A DNA stretch of 64,000 bases, from the NCBI RefSeq assembly GCF_021083185.1, contig NZ_JAIGQB010000008.1, positions 62,001 to 126,000 on the forward strand. The letters run 5' to 3'. The DNA is from Nocardioides furvisabuli (GTDB taxonomy: Bacteria > Actinomycetota > Actinomycetes > Propionibacteriales > Nocardioidaceae). The notes under the pieces are model-generated. The model saw only the letters and a list, made by a program, of their open reading frames with translations, was not told where the DNA came from and did no database searches. Within the stretch, counting starts at the first letter, position 1; the number at the start of each line of letters is the position of its first letter. Made by a program: the position numbers and the translations under genes. This document shows, piece after piece, positions 1 through 10,145 of the stretch.

Positions 1-1269
1 GAACTTCCGCGGGTTCCCGATCGACTCGAGGTAGAGCAGCACCACCTCGGTGGCGTCGTCCTCCTCCCAGTACTGCAGGAGGTCGTTGCCCGAGACGTCG
101 GCGCGGTTGCCGGCGCTGACGAAGGTCGTGAGGCCCAGGCCCCGGTTCTGCACCTTCTCCAAGATGGCGGAGCCGAGCGCACCGGACTGGCAGAAGAACC
201 CGGCGCGACCGCGCGGTGGCATCACCGACGACAGCGAGGCGTTGAGCGAGACATCGGGGTCGGTGTTGATGATGCCCAGCGCGTTCGGGCCGATCAGGCG
301 CAGACCGTAGGAGCGCGAGAGGCCCACGAGGCGCCGCTGGCGCATCCGGCCCTCCTCACCGGTCTCGGCGAAGCCCGACGAGATCACCACCAGCCCGTGG
401 ACTCCCTTGGCGGCGCAGTCCAGCACCACGTCCTGCACCGCGTCGGCGGGCACCGCGACGATGGCGACGTCGACGTCGCCGGGGATCTCGCCCACCGACT
501 TCCACGCCGGCATGCCCGCGACCGAGTCGGCGCTGGGGTTGACGACGTGGATGCGACCGGAGAAGTTGCCGAGCACGAGGTGGCGCACGAGCGCGCGGCC
601 GATCGTGTCCTGGCGGCGGCTGGCGCCGATGATCGCGACCGACCGCGGCGAGAAGAAGCGCTCGATCGAGGCGTACTCCGCGCGGTGCTCGCGCTGCTCC
701 ATCACCCCGATCGCGGTGTCGGTGGGATCGATGCGGAAGACCAGCTCCATCACGCCGTCCTCGAAGGCGCTCTTCACCTGGTAGCCGGCGTCCTTGAACG
801 TGTGGATCATCGCCTGGTTGTCGGGCAGCACCTCGGCCACGAACTCCTCGACCCCGCGCTCGCGGCCCGCCTGGGCGAGGTGCTCGAGCAGCAGCTGCCC
901 GATGCCGCGCCCCTGGTGCTTGTCCTCGACCAGAAAAGCGACCTCGGCGTATCCGGGGCGGATCGTGTCGTAGCGCCCGACGGCGATCATCTGCCCGGCC
1001 ACGGTGAGGATCATCGCGACCCGGTCGCGGTGGTCGACGCGGGTGAAGCGGTCGAGGTCGCGCTCGGAGAGCTCGGGCATCGGCGAGAAGAAGCGGTAGT
1101 ACTTCGACTGGTCGGAGACGCGGCTGTAGAACTCCACGAGCAGCTCGCGGTCCTCCGGCTGCATCGGCCGGATGTGCGCCGTCCGGCCGTCGCGCAGCAG
1201 CACGTCCGCCTCCCAGTGGCGGGGCGGGGCCGTCGTCCCCACGTCTGCAGCAGCGTCCGCTTCGGTCAC
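1..1269 (-). CDS. GNAT-acyl-CoA synthetase (NDP-forming) fusion, Pat-type protein lysine acetyltransferase, 3'-partial
   Basis: The visible 423 residues begin with a GNAT acetyltransferase domain (about residues 25-185, acetyl-CoA loop at [10 protein letters not shown]) followed by a CoA-binding Rossmann domain (VAIIGASRR near residue 210) and the start of the succinyl-CoA-synthetase-like part (FCQSGALG). The C-terminus runs off the window. The order GNAT first, ACS-like second, matches the large actinobacterial Pat acetyltransferases that acetylate lysines on proteins such as acetyl-CoA synthetase; the substrate here is inferred. The GTG start is fixed by an in-frame TAG four codons upstream. 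A TAGATT box six bases before it implies a leaderless mRNA. It is divergent from parC. Confidence 0.85.
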   Translation of the reverse strand, partial: MTEADAAADVGTTAPPRHWEADVLLRDGRTAHIRPMQPEDRELLVEFYSRVSDQSKYYRFFSPMPELSERDLDRFTRVDHRDRVAMILTVAGQMIAVGRYDTIRPGYAEVAFLVEDKHQGRGIGQLLLEHLAQAGRERGVEEFVAEVLPDNQAMIHTFKDAGYQVKSAFEDGVMELVFRIDPTDTAIGVMEQREHRAEYASIERFFSPRSVAIIGASRRQDTIGRALVRHLVLGNFSGRIHVVNPSADSVAGMPAWKSVGEIPGDVDVAIVAVPADAVQDVVLDCAAKGVHGLVVISSGFAETGEEGRMRQRRLVGLSRSYGLRLIGPNALGIINTDPDVSLNASLSSVMPPRGRAGFFCQSGALGSAILEKVQNRGLGLTTFVSAGNRADVSGNDLLQYWEEDDATEVVLLYLESIGNPRKF

Positions 1270-1275
1270 GACAGC

Positions 1276-1281
1276 AATCTA
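1276..1281 (-). promoter_or_regulatory. -10 box of a leaderless promoter for the Pat-type gene
   Basis: TAGATT on the minus strand ends six bases before the GTG start at 1269, so transcription would begin at or next to the start codon. No Shine-Dalgarno sequence is visible, which supports a leaderless message. The -35 region is not convincing. Confidence 0.45.
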
Positions 1282-1358
1282 TCGGGCACCGCGTATCGAG
1301 ACCCACCTTCGGCGAGCCCCGGGCCGATCCTCGCGGCCCACCGGGGAGAATGGCCCTC

Positions 1359-3851
1359 ATGGCACGACGCACGAAGCAGGAGCCCCTCCCGGACGACTTC
1401 GAGGAGCACGTCCTCGACACCGACATCCGCGACGAGATGCAGACGTCGTTCCTGGAGTACGCCTACTCCGTCATCTACTCCCGGGCGCTGCCCGACGCGC
1501 GTGACGGTCTCAAGCCGGTGCAGCGCCGCATCCTCTACACGATGGACGAGATGTCGCTGCGGCCCGACCGGGGCCACGTGAAGAGCGCACGCGTCGTCGG
1601 CGAGGTCATGGGCCGGCTGCACCCGCACGGCGACGGCGCGATCTACGACGCCCTGGTCCGGATGGCGCAGCCGTGGTCGATGCGGCTGCCCACCGTCGAC
1701 GGTCACGGCAACTTCGGCTCGCCCGACGACTCCCCCGCCGCGATGCGCTACACCGAGTGCCGGATGGCGCCCGCCGCGGTCGCGATGACGGCCTCCATCG
1801 ACGAGGACACCGTCGACTTCAAGCCCAACTACGACTCCCGCGAGACCGAGCCCGTCGTGCTGCCCGCTGCGATCCCGCACCTGCTGGTCAACGGCGCCGC
1901 GGGCATCGCGGTGGGCATGGCGACCAACATCGCCCCGCACAACCTGGTCGAGGTCGTGCAGGCGCTCAAGCACCTGATCACCCATCCCAAGGCCCAGCTC
2001 GACGACCTGATGCGCTTCGTCCCGGGTCCCGACCTGCCCACCGGCGGCAAGATCGTGGGGCTCGAGGGGATCCGCGACGCCTACGAGTCGGGCCGAGGCA
2101 CCTTCAAGATGCGCGCCACGGCCCGGATCGAGTCGGTCACCGCGCGCCGCAAGGGCATCGTGGTCACCGAGCTGCCCTACGGTGTCGGCACCGAGCGCGT
2201 GATGGAGCAGATCAAGAAGCTCGTCCTGGCCAAGAAGCTGCAGGGCATCGCCGACATCAAGGACCTCAGCGACCGCGAGCACGGCCTGCGCCTGGTCATC
2301 GAGGTCAAGAACGGCTTCGTCCCCGAGGCGATCCTCGAGCAGCTCTACCGCCAGACCGCGCTCGAGGACTCCTTCGGCATCAACGCCGTCGCGCTCGTCG
2401 ACGGCCAGCCGCGCACGCTGGGCCTGAAGGAGATGCTCGAGGTCTTCCTCGCCCACCGCTTCGAGGTCGTACGCCGCCGCTCGACGTTCCGTCGCAAGAA
2501 GGCAGCCGACCGGCTGCACCTCGTCGACGGCCTGCTCATCGCCATCCTCGACATCGACGAGGTCATCCAGGTCATCCGCGGCTCGGACAACGCGGCCGCG
2601 GCCAAGGAGCGGCTCATCGAGATCTTCGAGCTCTCCGACGTCCAGGCCGACTACATCCTCGACATGCCGCTGCGCCGGTTGACGAAGTTCAGCAAGCTGG
2701 AGCTGGAGAAGGAGAAGTCCGAGCTCGAGCGCACGATCGAGCACCTCGATGCGATCCTCGCCGACGAGAAGCTGCTGCGGAAGGTCGTCTCCGACGAGCT
2801 CACCGACGTCGCCAAGGAGCACGGCACGCCGCGACGTACGGTCCTGCTGGCCTCGGCCGGCAACACCGTCACCGCCACCACGCCTGTCGAGGTGGCCGAC
2901 GACCCGTGCTTCGCGCTGCTGTCGTCCAGCGGCCTGCTCGCTCGTACGACGTCCGGCGCCGCGCCCGGTCAGGGCGAGGGCCGTGCCAGCCACGACGTCG
3001 TGACCAGCGCCGTACGCACCACCGCCCGCGGCGAGGTCGGGGTGCTCACCAACCGCGGCCGGCTGCTGCGGGTCGGCGTGCTCGACATGCCCGAGCTGCC
3101 CGACTCGGCCAACGACCCCAACCTGCAGGGGGGCTACCCCCTCAGCGAGCTGCTCCCCCTCGCCACCGGGGAGCGCGCCCTCGCACTGACCTCGCTGTCC
3201 GCCGATGGCCCCGGTCTCGCGCTCGGCACCCGCGACGGCATCGTCAAGCGGGTGAACCCCGAGGTGCTCAACCGCGACGAGTGGGAGGTCATCGGCCTCA
3301 AGGAAGGTGACGAGGTCGTCGGCGCCGTCGAGCTCGTCACCGGCGAGGAGGAGCTGTGCTTCATCTCCTCCGACGCCCAGCTCCTCCACTTCCCCGCATC
3401 CGGCGTGCGCCCGCAGGGCCGCTCGGGCGGCGGCATGGCCGGCATCAAGCTCGGCGCGGGCCAGCACGTCGCCTTCTTCGGCGCGTTCGACCCCACCGAT
3501 GCCGTCGTCGTCACCGCGTCCGGATCGTCGACCGCACTGCCCGGCACCGAGGCCGGCGCCGTCAAGGTGACGCCGTTCACGGAGTACCCGGGCAAGGGCC
3601 GCGCCACGGGCGGCGTGCGCAGCCACCGCTTCCTCAAGGGCGAGGACACCCTCGTCACCGCGTGGGCCGGACCGGGCCCCGCCCGCGCCGCCGCGTCCAG
3701 TGGGGCACCGGTCGACCTGCCCGAGGCCAACGGCCGCCGCGACGGGTCCGGCGTACCCGCCCCCCAGCCGATCGCGACGGTCGCGTCCCCGGTCGCGCTG
3801 CAGGTCGCTGCCCAGGTCGGCGATTCCCCGACCACCGCTGTGGAAGGCTGA
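1359..3851 (+). CDS. parC: DNA topoisomerase IV subunit A (GyrA/ParC family)
   Basis: This is the breakage-reunion subunit of a type IIA topoisomerase that decatenates or relaxes DNA with ParE. The 830-residue protein has the winged-helix core with the catalytic tyrosine in [10 protein letters not shown] (Tyr131) and a C-terminal beta-pinwheel. That pinwheel lacks a canonical QRRGGKG gyrase box and has only [11 protein letters not shown], favouring ParC over GyrA. The ATG at 1359 was chosen over the one at 1350 because GGGGAG at 1343-1348 is 10 bases away from it but abuts the first ATG. The residue equivalent to E. coli GyrA Ser83 is Gly93. parE lies 6.4 kb away on the other strand. The lipoprotein gene follows after 5 bp. 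Confidence 0.93.
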   Translation: MARRTKQEPLPDDFEEHVLDTDIRDEMQTSFLEYAYSVIYSRALPDARDGLKPVQRRILYTMDEMSLRPDRGHVKSARVVGEVMGRLHPHGDGAIYDALVRMAQPWSMRLPTVDGHGNFGSPDDSPAAMRYTECRMAPAAVAMTASIDEDTVDFKPNYDSRETEPVVLPAAIPHLLVNGAAGIAVGMATNIAPHNLVEVVQALKHLITHPKAQLDDLMRFVPGPDLPTGGKIVGLEGIRDAYESGRGTFKMRATARIESVTARRKGIVVTELPYGVGTERVMEQIKKLVLAKKLQGIADIKDLSDREHGLRLVIEVKNGFVPEAILEQLYRQTALEDSFGINAVALVDGQPRTLGLKEMLEVFLAHRFEVVRRRSTFRRKKAADRLHLVDGLLIAILDIDEVIQVIRGSDNAAAAKERLIEIFELSDVQADYILDMPLRRLTKFSKLELEKEKSELERTIEHLDAILADEKLLRKVVSDELTDVAKEHGTPRRTVLLASAGNTVTATTPVEVADDPCFALLSSSGLLARTTSGAAPGQGEGRASHDVVTSAVRTTARGEVGVLTNRGRLLRVGVLDMPELPDSANDPNLQGGYPLSELLPLATGERALALTSLSADGPGLALGTRDGIVKRVNPEVLNRDEWEVIGLKEGDEVVGAVELVTGEEELCFISSDAQLLHFPASGVRPQGRSGGGMAGIKLGAGQHVAFFGAFDPTDAVVVTASGSSTALPGTEAGAVKVTPFTEYPGKGRATGGVRSHRFLKGEDTLVTAWAGPGPARAAASSGAPVDLPEANGRRDGSGVPAPQPIATVASPVALQVAAQVGDSPTTAVEG

Positions 3852-3856
3852 GCACC

Positions 3857-4585
3857 ATGTCAGTCCAAGTCCGCGCCCGCACCGCCGGACGCCTCGCCGC
3901 CACGGCCACCTCCGCGCTCCTCGCCCTGCCCCTGCTCGTCGCCTGCTCAGGCGACGAGGGCGGCGCCGAGGCCGACGGCAAGACGCCCGAGGAGGTCCTG
4001 GCGGAGGCCTCGACGCTGCTGTCCGAGACCAGCGGTGTCGACCTGACCCTGTCCACGGACGCGCTGCCGCAGGGCGTCTCCGGCATCACGCGCGCGGTCG
4101 GCACGGTGACCGACGCACCGGCCTTCGAGGGCTCGATCACCGTCGTCTTCGCGGGCCAGACCGTCGACGTGCCGGTCATCGCCGTCGACGACACCGTCTA
4201 CGCCCAGCTGCCGTTCACGCCCGGCTACGACAAGGTCGACCCCAAGGAGTACGGCGCACCCGACCCGTCCGGTCTCGTCGGCGAGGACGGGTTCGCCGGC
4301 CTGCTCGGCCTGACCGAGTCGCCCGAGGAGGGCGAGAGCGTGAGGGGCGGCGCCGACAACTCCGAGGTCCTCACCACCTACACCGGCACGGTGCCGGGCG
4401 AGGCGATGGAGGCCATCATCCCGTCGTCGTCCGGGGAGTCCTTCGACGTCGAGTGGCAGGTCACCGACGAGGGCGAGCTCCGCACGGCGACCCTCACCGG
4501 GGTGTTCTACCCCCGCGCCGAGGAGATGACCTACACCGTCGAGTTCGCTGACTACGGCACCGAGCAGGAGATCGCCGCGCCGTGA
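3857..4585 (+). CDS. LppX/LprAFG-family lipoprotein (LprG-like)
   Basis: A 242-residue exported lipoprotein: the signal peptide ends in a lipobox with Cys30 (LLVAC), followed by a domain of the LppX_LprAFG type, which in mycobacteria forms a hydrophobic pocket carrying acylated lipids across the envelope. The next gene is an MFS transporter that overlaps it by 4 bp (GTGA). This reproduces the lprG-Rv1410c (P55) pair, in which lipoprotein and transporter jointly export triacylglycerol or lipoglycans. The specific lipid here is unknown. GGAAGG about 10 bases upstream, inside the end of parC, is the likely ribosome site, so it may be cotranscribed with parC. Confidence 0.85.
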   Translation: MSVQVRARTAGRLAATATSALLALPLLVACSGDEGGAEADGKTPEEVLAEASTLLSETSGVDLTLSTDALPQGVSGITRAVGTVTDAPAFEGSITVVFAGQTVDVPVIAVDDTVYAQLPFTPGYDKVDPKEYGAPDPSGLVGEDGFAGLLGLTESPEEGESVRGGADNSEVLTTYTGTVPGEAMEAIIPSSSGESFDVEWQVTDEGELRTATLTGVFYPRAEEMTYTVEFADYGTEQEIAAP

Positions 4586-6366
4586 GCGTGGGTGAGCAGG
4601 CGCAGGTCACCCGCACCTCGCGGCTGCTCCTCGCGATGGCGGCGGTCGCCGTCGCCTTCGCGGCCGCCGACACCTACGTCGTGGTGCTGGCGCTGCCGGA
4701 CATGATGACGGGTGTCGGGGTGCCCATCGACCAGCTCCAGCGGGCGGCACCGATCGTCAGCGGCTTCCTGCTCGGCTACGTCGCGATGCTGCCGCTCATC
4801 GGCCGGATCGCGGACCTGCGCGGACGGGTGCCGGTGCTGGTCATGGCGCTCGTGCTCTTCGCCCTCGGCAGCCTGGTCACGACCCTGGCCTACGACATGC
4901 CCAGCATCGTCGCCGGCCGCTTCCTCCAGGGTGTCGGCGGCGGCGGCCTGGTGCCGGCGACGCTGGCCCTGGTCGCCGACCTCTACCCCGCCGAGCGCCG
5001 CGGCGTCCCGCTCGGGATCGTCTCGGCCGTGCAGGAGATCGGGTCCGTGCTGGGCCCGCTCTTCGGCGCGGCCGTCCTCGCCTTCGCCGACTGGCGTGCC
5101 ATCTTCGCCATCAACCTCGCCGTCGGGCTCGTCCTCGCCGCCGCGATCCGGGCGCTGGCCCCTCCCTCACCCTCGCTGGTCGAGGCGCCGGCGCAGCGGG
5201 CCTCGAGGGGGCGCGTCGACCTCGTCGGCCCGCTCCTCCTCCTCGCCACCATGGCGGGCGGGGCCGTCGTCTTCCTGCGGCCCGCGTCGCTGATGCGCGA
5301 CCTCACGTGGGGCCGGCTGTTCATCCCGTTCGCCGGCGACGGGCGGTGGCTCACGCCGCTCGGCGCGGCCACTGTCATGGCACTGGTGCTGCTCGTGGCG
5401 TGGTGCTGGTTCGCTGCGCGGCCGGCGTTCGACCTGCGCGGCTGGGTGCGGGTGCTCGTCGAGGCCGACCTCGTGGGCGCCGTGCTCCTCGCCGCCGCCC
5501 TGGGCGGGGTGATCCTCGCGTTCGTGACCGCCGACCCCAAGATCGAGGTGTTCTCCCCGCGCGGTCGGTGGTACCTCCTAGGAGCCGCGGTCGCGACGGC
5601 CGCCTTCCTCTGGCACGTACGCCGTGCCGCGAACCCGCTCGTGCCCCGCGGGGCGCTGCGGCGCACGCCGGCGTGGGGTGCGCTGCTGGTCAGCTTCTTC
5701 GTCGGCGCCGCGCTGATCGCCGCGCTCATCGACATCCCGCTCTTCGCCCGCACCACCGTCTACCCCGACGACCAGCTGCCCGCCGCGCTCGTGCTCGTCC
5801 GGTTCCTGCTCGCACTGCCGGTCGGTGCCGTCGTGGGCGGCTACCTCATCCGCACGGTGTCCCCCGCGATCGTCACCGCGGGCGGGATGTTGATGGCAGC
5901 GGCCGGCTTCGTGCTCATGACTCGCTGGGGCCTGACCACCATCGAGGAGCCGATCGCCAACGTCGCGCTCATCACCGGTGGCCTCGGCTTCGGGCTCGCG
6001 CTCGCACCGGTCAACGCCGCGCTCCTCGCCCACACCGACGACGACGTGCACGGCGTCGCCAGCGCCTTCGTGGTGGTGGCGCGGATGGTCGGCATGCTGG
6101 TGGGCATCTCCGCGCTCACCACGATCGGCCTGCGCCGCTACTACGCCGAGCAGGGCGAGGTGCCGCCGGTCCAGGAGGTCTGCGACGGCAAGAGCAGGTG
6201 CGAGGAGTTCTCCGACCTGCTGCGCGTCGCAGGGATCGCCCAGGAGCACGCCGTCTTCTGGGGTGCTGCCGGGTGCGCCGTCGCCGCCGCGGTGATCGCG
6301 CTCGTCGTCTTCCGCGGCGTGCGCCCCGACCGGGTCAGCACCCGCGAGGCGCTCACGGGGCACTGA
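4582..6366 (+). CDS. MFS transporter, P55-like partner of the upstream lipoprotein
   Basis: A 594-residue polytopic membrane protein of the drug:H+ antiporter-2 type with about 14 membrane segments. Motif A appears as GRIADLRGRVPVL after helix 2 and motif C as GSVLGPLFG in helix 5. A hydrophilic insertion (PSLVEAPAQRASRGRVD) separates the two halves. The GTG start overlaps the lipoprotein stop, so the two are translationally coupled. By analogy with mycobacterial LprG-P55 it probably exports lipids rather than drugs. The last 20 residues are cytoplasmic. Confidence 0.87.
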   Translation: MSVGEQAQVTRTSRLLLAMAAVAVAFAAADTYVVVLALPDMMTGVGVPIDQLQRAAPIVSGFLLGYVAMLPLIGRIADLRGRVPVLVMALVLFALGSLVTTLAYDMPSIVAGRFLQGVGGGGLVPATLALVADLYPAERRGVPLGIVSAVQEIGSVLGPLFGAAVLAFADWRAIFAINLAVGLVLAAAIRALAPPSPSLVEAPAQRASRGRVDLVGPLLLLATMAGGAVVFLRPASLMRDLTWGRLFIPFAGDGRWLTPLGAATVMALVLLVAWCWFAARPAFDLRGWVRVLVEADLVGAVLLAAALGGVILAFVTADPKIEVFSPRGRWYLLGAAVATAAFLWHVRRAANPLVPRGALRRTPAWGALLVSFFVGAALIAALIDIPLFARTTVYPDDQLPAALVLVRFLLALPVGAVVGGYLIRTVSPAIVTAGGMLMAAAGFVLMTRWGLTTIEEPIANVALITGGLGFGLALAPVNAALLAHTDDDVHGVASAFVVVARMVGMLVGISALTTIGLRRYYAEQGEVPPVQEVCDGKSRCEEFSDLLRVAGIAQEHAVFWGAAGCAVAAAVIALVVFRGVRPDRVSTREALTGH

Positions 6367-6413
6367 GGTCGGTCCGGAGGGCGAGCACCCGACGAAACCG
6401 CCCCCGGCTCCGA

Positions 6414-6419
6414 TAATGT
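6414..6419 (+). promoter_or_regulatory. -10 box of a leaderless promoter for the carbonic anhydrase gene
   Basis: TAATGT lies seven bases before the GTG start at 6427. This spacing puts the transcription start at the start codon, and no Shine-Dalgarno is present. The -35 region is weak. Confidence 0.5.
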
Positions 6420-6426
6420 CGGCTGC

Positions 6427-6921
6427 GTGGACGACTTCACCGACCTGATCCAGGCCAACCGCACGTTCGCCGACACCTTCGACCTCGGTGGCTTCGACGG
6501 CAAGGCGCACGCCGGCATCGCGCTCGTGACGTGCATGGACTCACGCATCGACCCGCTCCGGATGCTCGGGCTCAAGCACGGAGACGCCAAGATCTTCCGC
6601 AACCCCGGTGGCCGCGTCACGCCGCAGGCGCTCGAGGCCCTGGTGCTCGGGGTGCACCTGCTCAACGTGCAGCGGATCCTCGTGGTGCCGCACACCCGGT
6701 GCGCCATGGCGTCGGCGTCCGAGGCCGAGCTGCGGGTGCGCGTCGGCGAGTCCGCCGGCGTCGACGCCAGCTGGCAGTCCTTCGGCGTGGTCACCGACCA
6801 GCTCGGGCAGCTGCGCGAGGACGTGGAGAAGGTGCGCACCCACCCGCTCATCAGTGGGCGCGCCGCCGTCGGCGGCTTCCTCTACGACGTCGACACCGGT
6901 CTGCTGGCCCAGCACGCCTGA
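6427..6921 (+). CDS. beta-class carbonic anhydrase
   Basis: A 164-residue enzyme that interconverts CO2 and bicarbonate. Zinc ligands are visible as Cys36 (CMDSR), His89 and Cys92 (HTRC). The Asp38/Arg40 dyad that activates the zinc-bound water is intact, and the FRNPGGR loop is present. The length is that of the short actinobacterial beta-CA. The gene has its own promoter and a leaderless GTG start, separating it from the upstream lipid-export pair. Confidence 0.92.
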   Translation: MDDFTDLIQANRTFADTFDLGGFDGKAHAGIALVTCMDSRIDPLRMLGLKHGDAKIFRNPGGRVTPQALEALVLGVHLLNVQRILVVPHTRCAMASASEAELRVRVGESAGVDASWQSFGVVTDQLGQLREDVEKVRTHPLISGRAAVGGFLYDVDTGLLAQHA

Positions 6922-6966
6922 GCGCCTCGGGAGCGGTGTCCCGGCCACCTCCGGACCGCGAGGGAT

Positions 6967-6986
6967 GTGGCCCGGTCACCGGCCAC
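6967..6986. terminator. hairpin between convergent genes
   Basis: GTGGCCCGG at 6967-6975 can pair with CCGGCCAC at 6979-6986 with one bulged base and a TCA loop. It lies between the carbonic anhydrase stop and the stop of the convergent aldehyde dehydrogenase gene. There is no T-tract, as is usual in this GC range. Confidence 0.35.
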
Positions 6987-7012
6987 CCGGGCAGGGAGCC
7001 GTCGTGCGCCGC

Positions 7013-8530
7013 CTACCTGAGGGTCTGCTTCCCACCGTGCAGCAGGGTCACGAGCTGGGCGACCTTGCCGTCGGTGGCGGAGTCGCGGGCGAAGGACGTC
7101 AGGTTCATCACCGGCGCGAACTTCTGTCGGGTGACGGCCTTGGCGTAGGTGAACTCACGCAGGCCGTCGGGGCCGTGGATCCGGCCGAAGCCCGACTGCC
7201 CGACCCCGCCGAACGGCAGGCCCGGCACGGCCGCGAAGGCGATCACGGAGTTCACCGAGGTCATCCCCGAACGGACGCGGTGGGCGATCGAGACGCCGTT
7301 GCTCTTGGAGAAGACCGCCCCGGCCAGGCCGTACTGCGTGGCGTTCGTGAGTCGTACGGCCTCGTCCATGTTCTTCACCGGGTTGATCGCCAGCGTCGGA
7401 CCGAAGGTCTCCTCGGTGATCTCCGTGGAGTCCTCCGGCACGTGGGTGAGGATCGTGGGCTGCACGAAGCGCTCCCCCACCGCCTCCGGTCCGCCCAGGA
7501 CGACCCGCGCGCCCTTCGCGACCGCGTCCTCGAGGTGGCTCCTGATCACGGCCAGCTGCGACGGCATGGTGATCGGGCCGATCTTCGCCCCGCTGTCGGA
7601 TCCGGCGCGTAGTCCGTCGGCCTGCGCGAGGATCTCGGCCAGGAAGGCGTCGAAGACCTTCTCGTGGACGTAGACCCGTTCGGTGCCGATGCAGGTCTGG
7701 CCGGCGTTGGCCATGCCTCCCCACAGCGCCGCCTCGGCGGCCTTGGGCAGGTCGGCGTCCTCGTCGACGATGAGCGAGTCCTTGCCGCCGGCCTCGATGA
7801 CGACCGGGGTGAGGTTCTCCGCGCAGGCCGCCATCACCTTCTTGCCCGTGCGGCCGGAGCCGGTGAAGGCGAGCTTGTCGATCCGCGCGCGGCACAGCGC
7901 GTTGCCGGTGTCGCCGAGCCCGGTCACCACCTGGAGCACGTCGCGACCGTGCACCACCTCGCGGAAGCTGTCGGCGAGCCACTGGCCGACGCCGGGGGTG
8001 AACTCGCTGGGCTTGAACACCACCGAGTTCCCCGCCGCGAGGGCGTACGCGATCGAGCCCATCGGCGTGAAGACCGGGTAGTTCCACGGCCCGATCACGC
8101 CGATGACGCCGAGCGGGTGGTAGGCGACGGTGGCGGCCTGGTTGGCCATCAGCAGGCCCGAGGAGACCTTGCGCGCCCCCAGCACCTTCTTGGCGTTCTT
8201 CGCCGCCCACGCGATGTGGTCGATCGCGAGCACGATCTCGAGCTGGGCGTCGCCGTGGGGCTTGCCGGTCTCGCGGTGCACGAGGTCGGCCAGCTGCGCG
8301 ATGCGCCGGGTGATCACGCTGCGCCAGGTCAGCAGGTGGTCGGCCCGCTCGTCGAAGGTGAGGTTGCCCCACCAGTCGACGGCGTCGCGGGCGCGGGCCA
8401 CCGCCGCATCGACCTCGTCGCGCCCCATCACCGGGTGCGTGCCGACGAGGTCGCCGGTGGCGGGGTCGAGGGAGTCGAACGTCTCGGACGCGGTGGAGGC
8501 GGGGGCGGACGGCTCGAGCGTGGTGCTCAT
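7013..8530 (-). CDS. aldehyde dehydrogenase family protein
   Basis: A 505-residue NAD(P)-dependent aldehyde dehydrogenase. The catalytic nucleophile is Cys280 (GQTCIG), the general base is Glu246 (VIEAGGKDS), and the oxyanion Asn150 sits in GPWNYP. It starts with ATGA overlapping the stop of the upstream GMC oxidoreductase. The pair would therefore oxidise an alcohol to an aldehyde and then to an acid. The substrate cannot be assigned; choline/betaine aldehyde or a long-chain alcohol are both possible. The C-terminal tail (NLTSFARDSATD onward) extends past the usual catalytic domain. Confidence 0.9.
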   Translation of the reverse strand: MSTTLEPSAPASTASETFDSLDPATGDLVGTHPVMGRDEVDAAVARARDAVDWWGNLTFDERADHLLTWRSVITRRIAQLADLVHRETGKPHGDAQLEIVLAIDHIAWAAKNAKKVLGARKVSSGLLMANQAATVAYHPLGVIGVIGPWNYPVFTPMGSIAYALAAGNSVVFKPSEFTPGVGQWLADSFREVVHGRDVLQVVTGLGDTGNALCRARIDKLAFTGSGRTGKKVMAACAENLTPVVIEAGGKDSLIVDEDADLPKAAEAALWGGMANAGQTCIGTERVYVHEKVFDAFLAEILAQADGLRAGSDSGAKIGPITMPSQLAVIRSHLEDAVAKGARVVLGGPEAVGERFVQPTILTHVPEDSTEITEETFGPTLAINPVKNMDEAVRLTNATQYGLAGAVFSKSNGVSIAHRVRSGMTSVNSVIAFAAVPGLPFGGVGQSGFGRIHGPDGLREFTYAKAVTRQKFAPVMNLTSFARDSATDGKVAQLVTLLHGGKQTLR

Positions 8531-10110
8531 CGTGACTCCTTGATGAGATCGGCGCACTTCTCGCCGATCATGATGGTGGGGGCGTTGGTGTTGCCGCGCG
8601 GGACGCGGGGCATGACCGAGGCGTCGGCAACCCGCAGGCCCTCGACTCCGTGGACCCGCAGCTGCGGGTCGACGACGCTGCCCTCGACCGTGCCCATCGC
8701 GCACGTCGCGACGGGGTGGTAGAGCGTCTGGCCGAGCCGTCCGATGCCCTCGATGATGTCGTCGTCGCTCGGGTCGGTCGAGGCGGGGATCCACGGCTCG
8801 TCGACGTAGGTCGCGATGGGGCCCTGACGCAGGATCTCCAACGCGGTGCGGAAGCCGCCGATCATGGCCTCGAGGTCGGCACGGTCGTCGAAGTAGCCCG
8901 GGTCGATCTCGGGGTGCCAGGTCGGGTCAGCCGAGCGCAGCCGCACGTGGCCCGAGCTCTGCACGTTGACCAGCGTCACGGCGGTGGTCAGCGCACGGCG
9001 TACGGGCTCGTGCATGCCGTTGTCGTAGAACCCGGTCGGCGCGACGTGCAGCTGGATGTCCGGCAGGTCCAGGTCGTCCCTCGAGGTGTAGAACGCGCCC
9101 GCCTCGCCGACGTTGGAGCTCAACGGGCCCTTGCCGGTCGCCTTCCACTTCAGCAGGTTGCCGACGCCGAGCATCTCGGCGATGTCCGTGGTGTCCTTGG
9201 TGTAGCTCAGGATTCCCGCAGCCGGGTGGTCCTGGAGCTTCTGTCCGACTCCGGACGACTCGACCGCGACGTCGATGCCCAGGTCGCGCAGGTGCGCGCC
9301 GGGGCCGATGCCGGACAGCATCAGCAGCTGCGGACTGTTGATCGCGCCGCCGCTGAGCACGACCTCGGCCTCGACCCGGACGACGTGGTCCTCGCCCCCA
9401 CGGGTGTACGCCACGCCGACGGCCCGGTTGCCCTCGAGCAGGATCCGGGTCACGAAGGCCTCGGTGCGGACCGTGAGGTTGGGACGCTTGTCCGCCGGGT
9501 GGATGTAGGCGTCGGCGACCGACCAGCGACGACCCTTCCTGCACGTCACCTGGTAGAGGCCGACACCCTCCTGCTCGGCGCCGTTGAAGTCGTCGTTGCG
9601 CTTGAGCCCGGCTGCGACACCGGCCTCGACGAACGCCGTGCTCAGCTCGTGGTCGTAGGTGCGGTCCTCGACGTGGAGCGGACCGTCGGTGCCGTGGTAG
9701 CGGCCGCCGAGGCGGGTGTTGCCCTCGGCCTTCACGAAGTAGGGCAGCACGTCCTCGAAGCCCCAGCCCGTCGCGCCGTACGCGTCGCGCCACTCGTCGT
9801 AGTCGGCGTGGTTGCCACGGATGTAGATCATCGCGTTCATCGAGGAGCAGCCGCCGAGGGCCTTCATGCGCGGCCAGTAGGCCCGGCGACCGTCGAGGTG
9901 CTTCTGGGGCGTGGTCTCGTAGTTCCAGTCCCACTTGGTCTTGAACAGCATCGAGAACGCGAGCGGGATGTGGATGTTGTCGTCGTCGTCGGCCGGCCCC
10001 GCCTCCAGCAGCAGCACCCGGACGTCCGGGTCCTCGGTCAGCCGGGCGGCGACGACACCGCCGGCGCTGCCCGATCCGATGACGACGTAGTCGAACTTCT
10101 CGTCGGGCAT
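8527..10110 (-). CDS. GMC family oxidoreductase (BetA-like alcohol dehydrogenase)
   Basis: A 527-residue FAD enzyme of the glucose-methanol-choline family. The N-terminal dinucleotide fold is VIGSGSAGGVVAARL. The GMC signature 1 region reads KALGGCSSMNAMIYIRG, and signature 2 is SGGAINSPQLLMLSGIGP. The active-site His is in LYHPVATCAMG and the C-terminal flavin segment is GNTNAPTIMIGE. It resembles choline dehydrogenase but the substrate is inferred only. The ATG at 10110 is preceded by GAGAGGGAG, which fixes the start. It is the first gene of a two-gene operon with the aldehyde dehydrogenase. Confidence 0.9.
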   Translation of the reverse strand: MPDEKFDYVVIGSGSAGGVVAARLTEDPDVRVLLLEAGPADDDDNIHIPLAFSMLFKTKWDWNYETTPQKHLDGRRAYWPRMKALGGCSSMNAMIYIRGNHADYDEWRDAYGATGWGFEDVLPYFVKAEGNTRLGGRYHGTDGPLHVEDRTYDHELSTAFVEAGVAAGLKRNDDFNGAEQEGVGLYQVTCRKGRRWSVADAYIHPADKRPNLTVRTEAFVTRILLEGNRAVGVAYTRGGEDHVVRVEAEVVLSGGAINSPQLLMLSGIGPGAHLRDLGIDVAVESSGVGQKLQDHPAAGILSYTKDTTDIAEMLGVGNLLKWKATGKGPLSSNVGEAGAFYTSRDDLDLPDIQLHVAPTGFYDNGMHEPVRRALTTAVTLVNVQSSGHVRLRSADPTWHPEIDPGYFDDRADLEAMIGGFRTALEILRQGPIATYVDEPWIPASTDPSDDDIIEGIGRLGQTLYHPVATCAMGTVEGSVVDPQLRVHGVEGLRVADASVMPRVPRGNTNAPTIMIGEKCADLIKESR

Positions 10111-10145
10111 GTGCTCCCTCTCGACCTGCTGTGACGCGGGCCACA

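Noticed and set aside
1266..3626. 786-codon frame antisense to parC
   Set aside because: It is a shadow frame of high-GC coding DNA: the peptide is Asp/Val/Leu-rich, has no domain, and parC on the other strand is unmistakable.
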